From Methylocaldum sp. 14B (GTDB lineage Bacteria > Pseudomonadota > Gammaproteobacteria > Methylococcales > Methylococcaceae), in assembly GCF_002005105.1 (NCBI RefSeq), contig NZ_MSCV01000028.1, forward strand, positions 1 through 64,000: DNA of 64,000 nucleotides, given 5' to 3'. Position numbers and translations under genes: made by a program. Below the pieces are notes generated by a model. It made no database searches. It was not told the DNA's origin and was given only the letters and a program-made list of their open reading frames with translations. Within the stretch, counting starts at the first letter, position 1. Each line of letters opens with the position of its first letter. Below, one piece after another: positions 35,143 through 42,873 of the stretch.

Positions 35143-35403
35143 TTATTGAGGGCAAACTGTCTTTATGGGTAGGCCATCTTTGTAAGCATAGTATTCGACG
35201 CAAGCTTTCTGATTTCTAATAACCTCGCGCTTACCAATATCACTACCATATATGACCTCGGCAATTGAGGTTGTCCCGTCTTGATTCCAGTCCATTTCTC
35301 GCCACGAGTATCCGTGCCTATAACTGGAAGATGCACGAGAAATAAGATATATGAGTAGAAATATAAAAACCACGCCAACAATTTTTGTCATGAGCTTTAT
35401 CAT
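35143..35403 (-). CDS. Small EF-hand membrane protein, probable Rhs immunity protein
   Basis: This 86-residue protein starts at the ATG overlapping the rhs stop (TGATG); AAGG lies just upstream inside the rhs end. An N-terminal membrane segment (about 6-24) is followed by a canonical EF-hand loop, DWNQDGTTSIAE (about 40-51), and a short polar tail with two cysteines. Position directly behind the toxin tip and translational coupling indicate an immunity protein for the main Rhs toxin. The family is not named; the calcium site is read from the motif. Confidence 0.7.
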   Translation of the reverse strand: MIKLMTKIVGVVFIFLLIYLISRASSSYRHGYSWREMDWNQDGTTSIAEVIYGSDIGKREVIRNQKACVEYYAYKDGLPIKTVCPQ

Positions 35404-38400
35404 CACCTTGCCCATGGAGCACTAGTCCCATCGCTTGATCGAGTAGCAGGATAATTCGTCGTTCCATTGGCCGCTTCGGAAGAAAGTAATCCATTACCAA
35501 GATCTACTGGTAAGACGTGGTTTCCATTTATGCCCAAAGTTGTTTCTCCATGTTTAAAAAAGTCATTTAACCCCGCTTCTCGAAGACATCGCTGCACAGG
35601 GGATGCACAGTTATTGGTTAGCGCATTATATCCACCTTGCGATCTCCGAAGGCACGCCTCAAATACTGCCTCCTTCTCAGGCGGCAACTTTAAATTTACT
35701 CGCGTGCCATCTCGAAAACCATTTTTGTCTACATACTCGGATGTAGGAAGATTGGTCATCCCGCTCGGACCAAAAGAATAAGTGGTGCCGTTAACATCGG
35801 CAGATGCATGACCGAACGACGAGCTGCCCCATCCAACCGGCTGCCAGATCGTTACACCGGCTTCTAATCCAAATGGATCAATCCAATTGACCGGATTATT
35901 CCCGACATAGGCATAGGTATTTAGACCACCCACGAGCCCGATCGGATCGCTCTCCAGATACCGCCCGAGGCTCGGATCGTAATCGCGGAAGTAGTTGTAG
36001 TGTAGCCCCGACTCGCCGTCGTAGTACTGGCCCGGGAAGCGCAGGTTGAGTGTGAGGGGCTGTTGATCGCCATCCGGGTCTTCCTCGGGGCGACCGCCCC
36101 CGAAAGGATCGGAGTCCCAAAACCAGGCTACGGTCTGATTTTGATCGGTCAGAAGCCTCGGCGCAGCAAGGTGGTCGGCCTGAACGAAATAGACGGCGGG
36201 TTCGCTTTGTGGTGGGGCGCCGCCGACACAGGTCGGGTAACCGCAACGCAAGACCAGCCGGCGCGCGTCGAGGACGGTAATCCAATGGTCGCGGTCGAGG
36301 TCGCGGGGGTCGCCGGGGCCAACCGGCTGGTTGCGGGCTTGAAGTAGGATGTCCACATCGCTCCGGTCGATGACCCCGTCGCGGTTGAAGTCCTGCTCGC
36401 GACCCTCGGGAGAGCGGATGAAGGCCAGCGGCAGATCGTCGAGATAGACAAATTCCCGCAGGGGCTGGCCTGCTTCGCCGCTTTCGGCAATGAGGTGCCC
36501 GGCCGCATCGTAGTGGTAGCCCGTAGTCTGGAAGGTGGTTTTTTGTACGCGCTGTCCCAAACCATTGTATCGGTAGGCGGCCCGGGGCAGGCTCTCCTGG
36601 TTGACCGTTGTGAGTCGGCCGTCCTCACGATAGCCGAATTGGTAGCTGCCCGCGCCGACCATGCGACCGGCTTCGTCATAAGCAAAGCTGCGGTTGTCCA
36701 GCCCCTCGGCCGCGAGCAGCCGATGAGTATCCAGGGCATAGCGGTATGCCGTCTGACCCGCGCTGCGGGTTTCGAGGAGGCGGTTGCCGACCTCGTCGTA
36801 ACTCCAACCGCGACTGCCGTAGCGCCCATTGGCGCCGATCAGTCGGTCCAGGGCATCGTAGGTAAAATTCTGGTTGCGGCCCATGTCCAGCCAGTCCGTG
36901 ATACCGACGATATTGTCTGCTTCGTCCAACGCGTAAGCGTGATGCTGCACCGTACCCACGGTTTGCTCGGTCAGGCGCCCGTCGGCATCGAAGCTGCGCG
37001 TCAGGATCAAACCGTTGCCGAAGGTGAGCTCCGCCAGAGGACCAAACGGCCGATAGCTGAGGCCGGTCGCTACCACCTCGGTCTGCCCCTGACTGGTACT
37101 CCGGACCTCCGTGATCCGTCCCGTGTTGTCCCGCGGATAACCGATCACCCGCCCAGACGGGTAGGTCAGGCTCACCAAACGGTCCGCGTCGTCGTAGCCG
37201 TAACGGGTGGTATACGACAGTCCATCGATCGTTACGGTTTGGGTCGTCAGCCGGCCACGAACGTCGTACTGGTAGGCGGTATCGCCAGCGCCGTCGGTCA
37301 GGCCGGTCAACCGGCCTAGCCCATGGGGTCCCTGGTCATAGCTATAGCTTACATCCGAGACCGTACCGGGATAGTCGATGCCCAAGAGCCGGTTGAGGGC
37401 ATCGTAGCTGGAGATCGCCGTGGCACCGGTGGCATCTTGTCGGGTGAGCCGGTTGCCGGCGCTGTCGTAGCTATAGAGAACTGTGCCGGTGTTGGGGCTC
37501 GCTTCCTGGAGGAGATCGCCAAAGCCGTCATAGGTGTAGGTGGTGGTGAGATTCGAGGGATCGGTGACCGCGAGAAGATGATCCAAGGCATCGTAGCTGT
37601 ACCCGGTGCTGCCGGCTAAGGGGTCAGTCTCTGAGACCCGGCGGTTCAAGGCATCGTAGGTGTAGTGAGTCACCCGGTTGAGGGGGTCGGTGACGCTGGT
37701 CCGGTTGCCGTTGGCGTCATAGGCGTAGGTGGTGGTCTGACCGGCGGCGCCGATGGATTGAGTAAGCTGCGAGAGGGTATCGTAGACCCACTGGTGTTGC
37801 CGGACCAGGGTGTTGGACGGATCGAATACCTCTTCTTTCGTCTTGTTGCCGGCGAGGTCGTAGGTGGTGTGGATGTTATTGCCTAAGGCGTCGGTGATAT
37901 CGGTCCGCCGGTGGGCGGCGTCGTAGGTGTACTCAAGAAACGCGCCGTTAGGCGGCGTGACTTTGGTCAACTGGCCGACGCCGTCATACTCGAACGTCGT
38001 GCTCTTGCCGCCCACGGCGCGGTTGATCAGCCGGCCTCGAACGTCGTAGGCCAGATCGATGATGAGCCCATTGGGATCGGTGATGCGACCGACCCGGCCG
38101 TGGGCGTCGTAGGCGCCGTAGGTGGTGACGTGCCCCAGGGCATTGGTGACCGAAGTCAGGTTGCCCTGAACATCGTAGGTCAAGGTCGTCACGTCGCCGA
38201 CATCGGTGCGGGGACCGTCGACGCTGGTGACTTGGCCGAAGTCGTTATAAGTGTAGGTCCAGGTGCGGCTTTGGCCGCCCGCGGTAATGGTCTTGGTGAG
38301 GCGGTTGCCGTGGGCATCGTAGGCGAAACTCGTGGTCCGCCCCGGCTCGGTGATCCGGGTCGGCAGCCGGAAAGCCGGGTGCCACTCGGTGGTGATCGTC

Positions 38401-39902
38401 CGGGCTTCGGGCGTCCCCACGGCTTCGGTGCGGCTGGTCTCGAGGTTGCGGGCGAGATCGTATTGATAAGTGGTAGTGACTCCCTTGAAGTCGGTGCGGC
38501 TGACGACGTTGCCGTTGGCGTCATAGCTGGCCGAACTGGCTTGCTGACCGCAGCCGCTGCCGCAAGGCTGGGTCACACCGGTGCTGCGGGCGACGTTCAG
38601 AATGGTTTGGAACCCGTAGGTCCGGGCTGTTCCGAGCGGATCGGTCACGGTGCTGGAGCCGTCGGCCTGATAGGTCAGGGTCATTCTATCCGCGCCGCCG
38701 GCGTGTTCGGTGAGGATACCGCGGCCTTGTTCGTCGTAGGCGAAGGTCGCGAAACGTTCGCCGTTTTCGTCGATAATCCCGGTCAAGGCATAGGGGAACC
38801 GGATATCTTCGTAGGTGTACAACCGCTTCGGGTTGTCCGACAGGGTCTCGGGGGTGCTGTCCGGATACAGAACCGTACCGAGGCGTCCGAGCACATCATA
38901 CTGATAGGTGTAGACGTTGCCGGCCGGGTCGGTCACGGTGCTCAGCCGATTTTGGGCGTCATACGCCAACAGCAATTGGCGGCCCGAGAGGCGATCGGTC
39001 ACATGGTAAAGCCGCCCCAGGCCGTCGTAGGCCAAATCCTGGGCCAGCCCTTCTCGGCTGACGATCGCGGTCAATCGGCCGGTGACATCGTAGTATTCCG
39101 AAGTCTCGTCCTCGCCGAAGGAATAGCGCCAGCCCGTGATCGTGCCGGCCTCGCTGAGCGGGGCAAGGGTATCGGTGACATCGGCGTCGGGCCGCCATTC
39201 GCTGCCGACCTTGGCAAAGCGATAGGCGCGGCCGTCAGGACGCACGACATAAATGTCGTTCGCGGTCAACGCCAACTGGCGATCGTAACTGTGGCGCCAG
39301 CGTAACCCCAGGGTCCGATGTTCCGGGTAGGCGCTGTTGTAATAGCGCCTGAATTCCAGCGGCAGCCGACCAGTTCCGGTATAGTCGGATTCCGCCTGGA
39401 ATTTGTTGCCGGTGGCACCGTTGACGGGATTGGTGCCGTTGCAGGCCTCAGGTTGTCCCGCGTTCTTTTGGGCCGGCGGCGGGGGTGGGGCGTAGTAGAC
39501 CACCATGCTGTCCGAGGCGCTGCAGCCGTTCACGCTGCCGTGGACTTCGAAAACGTTGGGGCCAGGCTGGAGCGTCACCGAGGCGGCGCCGGACCCGAGG
39601 AAGTTGATGAGGGTCGTGAAGGTGCCGGACTGCTGGAAAAACGGGACGCCATTCAGGGTGGCCGTGACCTGGCCGACATCCCCCTGATTGGCGGTCCCGG
39701 AGCCGGTACCGGCGACACCGACCTGGGCCGTCACCACCGTGCTGCCGCGAGCCGGCGCCGTGAAGCTGAGCGAGCAGGCGTCGGCCGCGCCGGCCGCAAG
39801 AAGATTCAGAACCAGCAGCGCGCAAACGAGCATGCGCGATGTTCCCGTGGTGTTCCCAACCAGGGCACAGAATCGTCTCCCTGCCCCCCATCGTTTTTCC
39901 AT
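35403..39902 (-). CDS. Rhs polymorphic toxin with dockerin-like insert
   Basis: The protein is 1499 residues from the ATG at 39902 (GGGAG seven bases upstream; the longer frame to 40118 is unsupported). A signal-like N-terminus (about 20-45) ends in AADACS. A beta-rich domain and a PPPPPAQ linker follow, then DUF6531 (about 155-230), then more than 25 RHS/YD repeats. At about 1170-1230 lies a dockerin-like pair of calcium loops, DFNRDGVIDRSDVDIL and DLDRDHWITVLDARRL. The core end [16 protein letters not shown] (about 1312-1340) precedes a 158-residue toxin tip with GHASADVNGTTYSFG and YNALTNNCASPVQRCL, resembling a papain-like (His...Cys) fold. The immunity gene overlaps the stop. Confidence 0.9.
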   Translation of the reverse strand: MEKRWGAGRRFCALVGNTTGTSRMLVCALLVLNLLAAGAADACSLSFTAPARGSTVVTAQVGVAGTGSGTANQGDVGQVTATLNGVPFFQQSGTFTTLINFLGSGAASVTLQPGPNVFEVHGSVNGCSASDSMVVYYAPPPPPAQKNAGQPEACNGTNPVNGATGNKFQAESDYTGTGRLPLEFRRYYNSAYPEHRTLGLRWRHSYDRQLALTANDIYVVRPDGRAYRFAKVGSEWRPDADVTDTLAPLSEAGTITGWRYSFGEDETSEYYDVTGRLTAIVSREGLAQDLAYDGLGRLYHVTDRLSGRQLLLAYDAQNRLSTVTDPAGNVYTYQYDVLGRLGTVLYPDSTPETLSDNPKRLYTYEDIRFPYALTGIIDENGERFATFAYDEQGRGILTEHAGGADRMTLTYQADGSSTVTDPLGTARTYGFQTILNVARSTGVTQPCGSGCGQQASSASYDANGNVVSRTDFKGVTTTYQYDLARNLETSRTEAVGTPEARTITTEWHPAFRLPTRITEPGRTTSFAYDAHGNRLTKTITAGGQSRTWTYTYNDFGQVTSVDGPRTDVGDVTTLTYDVQGNLTSVTNALGHVTTYGAYDAHGRVGRITDPNGLIIDLAYDVRGRLINRAVGGKSTTFEYDGVGQLTKVTPPNGAFLEYTYDAAHRRTDITDALGNNIHTTYDLAGNKTKEEVFDPSNTLVRQHQWVYDTLSQLTQSIGAAGQTTTYAYDANGNRTSVTDPLNRVTHYTYDALNRRVSETDPLAGSTGYSYDALDHLLAVTDPSNLTTTYTYDGFGDLLQEASPNTGTVLYSYDSAGNRLTRQDATGATAISSYDALNRLLGIDYPGTVSDVSYSYDQGPHGLGRLTGLTDGAGDTAYQYDVRGRLTTQTVTIDGLSYTTRYGYDDADRLVSLTYPSGRVIGYPRDNTGRITEVRSTSQGQTEVVATGLSYRPFGPLAELTFGNGLILTRSFDADGRLTEQTVGTVQHHAYALDEADNIVGITDWLDMGRNQNFTYDALDRLIGANGRYGSRGWSYDEVGNRLLETRSAGQTAYRYALDTHRLLAAEGLDNRSFAYDEAGRMVGAGSYQFGYREDGRLTTVNQESLPRAAYRYNGLGQRVQKTTFQTTGYHYDAAGHLIAESGEAGQPLREFVYLDDLPLAFIRSPEGREQDFNRDGVIDRSDVDILLQARNQPVGPGDPRDLDRDHWITVLDARRLVLRCGYPTCVGGAPPQSEPAVYFVQADHLAAPRLLTDQNQTVAWFWDSDPFGGGRPEEDPDGDQQPLTLNLRFPGQYYDGESGLHYNYFRDYDPSLGRYLESDPIGLVGGLNTYAYVGNNPVNWIDPFGLEAGVTIWQPVGWGSSSFGHASADVNGTTYSFGPSGMTNLPTSEYVDKNGFRDGTRVNLKLPPEKEAVFEACLRRSQGGYNALTNNCASPVQRCLREAGLNDFFKHGETTLGINGNHVLPVDLGNGLLSSEAANGTTNYPATRSSDGTSAPWAR

Positions 39903-40152
39903 CGTAGATCTCCCGAAAACGTGTTTTACCGTCGCCGCTGAAACGTCCGGCGCTGGCTTCGCCGCTGAAGTTAAGCAGCGATTCGGGAGTCGGTTTGTAA
40001 CCAACGTCGCAAAAACGAAAACACGTCCCCGATCACCGATGTCCGGTGCCGAGCTGAACGGCAGAATTCGTCGGAGTAGAAGATGCGTGAGTCCGACCGT
40101 TCGCTTCCGATGAAACACCCACGCACGAAAGCCGAACGATACGGTAGGTCGA

Positions 40153-40424
40153 CTAGAGCGTTTTCATCGCGCTCGTACGGCAAAACCGGCTTGGCGGACG
40201 TCGTTGGCGCCTTCGGCTCGGGTGAATTGATTCAAGCATTTGTAGGTCGGCAATCCTTTGCCGACGAAGACGCTCGGCCAAGACGTGGTGTCGGGAAGGG
40301 GGGCTTCGGCGCTCCCGAAGACGCCGTTTGCGATTGGAAGGTCGCGACTAAAGCGACGTTTGCGATTGGGAGGGATTCCCGACCTACTCGCGAGTGCCCG
40401 TACAGTAGGTATGAAAATGCTCTA
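40153..40424. repeat. MITE-like composite repeat, TAGAGC family (inverted copy of 17815-18085)
   Basis: The ends are TAGAGCGTTTTCATC and ATGAAAATGCTCTA. Units lie at 40294-40335 (42 bp) and 40336-40367 (32 bp). It is nearly identical to 17815-18085 in inverted orientation, within an intergenic stretch between rhs and iscA that otherwise has no gene. A separate hairpin of TAGGAGCCTA...TAGGCTCC type lies at about 40531-40603. Confidence 0.85.
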
Positions 40425-40711
40425 GCGCGAAGGTCGGCCGGGACAGGCAAGTCTTCCGGATGAGCCGATTTGTCGGTGTGGCAGAATCTTGCTCGCTAGT
40501 TGCGACAAGGAAAAGGACGCGGCTCGCCGACTAGGAGCCTACCCCAGTAGGTCACAAAACCCTTCGACACGCTCAGGACGAAAGGCCTACTGAGATAGGC
40601 TCCAGCATTGCACTGCCTAGGCGCGGCCGGCCAAGAGCAGGCGGTGAACGGCTAGCCTCACGAGATCACCGGGATGCCGATGTATCGGTTCTTCCGATTG
40701 AAGAGAGAATC

Positions 40712-41035
40712 TTAGACGGCGAAACTTTCCCCGCAGCCGCAGGTCGCCTTGACGTTGGGATTGTCGAATCGAAACGCTTCGTTGATTCCTTCCCGGCGAT
40801 AATCCACCTGAACGCCCGAGAGATAAGCCAGATCGCTGTCTCTCACGACGACTTTCACGCCGTGCTGTTCGAATACGGCATCGCCCTGCTCCACCGCATC
40901 GGCGTAATCGACTACATAGGCGAAACCGGTGCAGCCGGACTTTTTCACGCTCAGACGAAGCCCTACCCCTTTGCCGCGTTTTTGCAATTGCTTGGCGATT
41001 TGCTCCGCCGCTTTTTCAGTTAAGGTAATGGACAT
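40712..41035 (-). CDS. iscA: Iron-sulfur cluster assembly protein IscA
   Basis: This 107-residue A-type carrier has the three ligand cysteines in SGCTGFAYVVDY and the C-terminal CGCGESF. It accepts or supplies iron and Fe-S clusters. It follows iscS by 61 bases on the same strand. Its last 101 bases are duplicated at 32845-32945 on the far side of the Rhs island, as if the island entered at the 3' end of this gene. iscU, hscB, hscA and fdx, normally next to it, are absent. Confidence 0.95.
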   Translation of the reverse strand: MSITLTEKAAEQIAKQLQKRGKGVGLRLSVKKSGCTGFAYVVDYADAVEQGDAVFEQHGVKVVVRDSDLAYLSGVQVDYRREGINEAFRFDNPNVKATCGCGESFAV

Positions 41036-41096
41036 AATACGTAATCTCTGTCGGATCGCTGATTCAAAAAGCTTATAAACGCTCGGGGCATAATCT

Positions 41097-42257
41097 TTAA
41101 ATGACCGGCATCACCGGTATCGCTCCCCGGCTCTCAGACGTGGGTATGCCCACGAGGTTTTTCAAGACCTCCAGAAAACGGTCGACTTCCGCCTCGGTGT
41201 TGCTCTTGCCGAAGCTTGCGCGTATCGCGCTCTTGGCAACTTCCGGCTCAACGCCCATGGCGATGAGCACGGGGCTCGGCTCCCCCGCGCCGCTGGCGCA
41301 AGCTGAACCGCTGGACACCGCGATGCCCTGCCGATCGAGGTTCATGACCAGGGCTTCGCCGTCGTAACCGTCGATGCCGAACTGCAAAGTATTGGGCAGC
41401 CGCTCCGCATGTTTGGCGAACAAGATCGCTCCGGGAATCGTCTCCAAACCGACCTCCAGCCGTTTGCGCAGACCGAGCAGCTGAGCGCGTCGTCCCTCCA
41501 ATTCGGACAAAGCCAACTCCGCCGCTTTACCGAAACCGACGATGGCCGCCACGTTTTCGGTGCCGCCGCGTAGGCCTTGCTCCTGTCCGCCGCCATGCAG
41601 CAGGGGTTCTAGCATGACGGTTTTGTCGAGAATCAGCGCGCCCACGCCTTTGGGACCGTAAATCTTGTGCCCGGAAAGGGACATCAGATGAGCGCCTGAG
41701 GCTTTGAAATCGAGCGGAATCTTGCCCGCCGCCTGCACTGCGTCACAATGAAAAACGATGCCGCGCTCGCGGAACCAATTGGCGATGGACGCGATATTCT
41801 GAATCACGCCGGTTTCGTTGTTGGCCATCATGAGGGTGGCGAATCGAAGCTCGCCGGCCGGCAAAGATTCGATAAACGACGCATCGGCCATACCATTCCC
41901 GTCCACCGGAATGGTTGCGACCCGCCAGCCTCTGGCCTTCAGGAACTCCAAAGGCTCCGAAACCGAGGGATGCTCGGTAGCGCCCGCAGCGATCACGCCC
42001 GACTCGCGAGAAAAGGCCAAGCCTTTTAGCGCCAAATTATTCGCTTCGGTCCCGCCGCTGGTAAACACGACCTCGGACGGATGCGCGCCCACCAGGGCAG
42101 CGACCTGCTCCCTGGCCGTATCGACCGCGCCGCGGCAGACCCGCCCCATCCGGTAAAGACTCGACGGATTGCCGTAAAAGGCGCCCAGATAGGGCACCAT
42201 CGCGTCCAAGACCCGCTCATCCAGCGGGGTGGTCGCATTGTGATCGAAGTAGATCAT
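41097..42257 (-). CDS. iscS: Cysteine desulfurase (IscS/NifS family)
   Basis: This 386-residue PLP enzyme has the PLP lysine in SLSGHKIYGPKG (about residue 198) and the active-site cysteine in SSGSACASG (about 322). The N-terminus YFDHNATTPLDE is typical. It supplies sulfur for Fe-S clusters and thiolation. The mobile cysteine loop is long, as in class I desulfurases. Calling it IscS over NifS rests on the iscR-iscA neighbours; the C-terminus after residue 370 lacks the usual IscS tail for IscU binding, which fits the missing iscU. Confidence 0.9.
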   Translation of the reverse strand: MIYFDHNATTPLDERVLDAMVPYLGAFYGNPSSLYRMGRVCRGAVDTAREQVAALVGAHPSEVVFTSGGTEANNLALKGLAFSRESGVIAAGATEHPSVSEPLEFLKARGWRVATIPVDGNGMADASFIESLPAGELRFATLMMANNETGVIQNIASIANWFRERGIVFHCDAVQAAGKIPLDFKASGAHLMSLSGHKIYGPKGVGALILDKTVMLEPLLHGGGQEQGLRGGTENVAAIVGFGKAAELALSELEGRRAQLLGLRKRLEVGLETIPGAILFAKHAERLPNTLQFGIDGYDGEALVMNLDRQGIAVSSGSACASGAGEPSPVLIAMGVEPEVAKSAIRASFGKSNTEAEVDRFLEVLKNLVGIPTSESRGAIPVMPVI

Positions 42258-42269
42258 TTCGTCAGAACG

Positions 42270-42758
42270 CTAAATATGCGTTTCCCGACGCAACAGCATA
42301 TCGATGCCCTGAACGCCGGACGCCTGCTTGTCCTGACGCTCGGCGACCAGGCGCACGTTCTTGCGCTGCAAGACGTCTTGCAAGCTGATGGAGGCCAAAT
42401 AGTCGCGAATCTGCTCGCTCAATCCCAGCCAAAGATCATGGGTGAGACAGGGCTGATTGTTCTGGCAGTTGGCTTTGCCGCCGCAGCGCGTCGAGTCGAT
42501 GGTTTCGTCGACCGCGATAATGATTTCGGAGATATTGATCTGGCTGGCGTCGCGGCTCAATTGATAGCCGCCGCCCGGCCCTCGCACTCCTTCGACCATT
42601 CCGGCCCGACGCAAACGCGCGAACAACTGCTCCAGGTAGGACAACGAGATGTGCTGTCGTTTGGCGATATCGGTCAATGTCACCGGCCTTTTTTCGCTAT
42701 GATAGGCCAGATCCAGCATGGCGGTGACGGCGTAGCGGCCTTTCGTCGTTAAGCGCAC
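42270..42758 (-). CDS. iscR: Fe-S cluster regulator IscR
   Basis: This 162-residue Rrf2-family repressor has a winged helix (about 1-80; MRLTTKGRYAVTAMLDLAYH, SLSYLEQLFARLRRAGMVEGVRGPGGGY) and the cluster-binding cysteines in CGGKANCQNNQPCLTH (about 92-107). It senses Fe-S status and represses the isc genes when it carries a cluster. A matching type 1 IscR site lies at 42808-42832, 50 bases upstream of the start, indicating autoregulation. iscS follows 12 bases downstream. Confidence 0.95.
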   Translation of the reverse strand: MRLTTKGRYAVTAMLDLAYHSEKRPVTLTDIAKRQHISLSYLEQLFARLRRAGMVEGVRGPGGGYQLSRDASQINISEIIIAVDETIDSTRCGGKANCQNNQPCLTHDLWLGLSEQIRDYLASISLQDVLQRKNVRLVAERQDKQASGVQGIDMLLRRETHI

Positions 42759-42807
42759 GGAATGACTCCCGGAAATTCACACTAAATACGTGGGAATTCA
42801 GGTTCAC

Positions 42808-42832
42808 ATATCCTAGAAAAATAGTCAATTAT
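42808..42832 (-). promoter_or_regulatory. Candidate type 1 IscR binding site
   Basis: Read on the iscR strand, the 25 bases fit the type 1 consensus at about 20 positions: ATA at one end, TTGACTATTTTTCT in the middle and GATAT at the other end. The TTGACT could double as a -35 box. It lies between iscR and the divergent oxoprolinase gene, so it might affect both. Confidence 0.65.
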
Positions 42833-42873
42833 TAAGGCACCACAGGGTTTTTGCTGTCAAGATAACCGGCATC

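Noticed and set aside
37911-39305. 464-codon frame antisense to rhs (and others at 36495 and 37323)
   Set aside because: Regular repetition mirrors the YD repeats on the other strand; these are shadow frames.
32946-40711. Integrase or recombinase gene in the Rhs island
   Set aside because: None of the frames between the iscA repeats shows tyrosine or serine recombinase motifs, so the island is described only by its end repeats.
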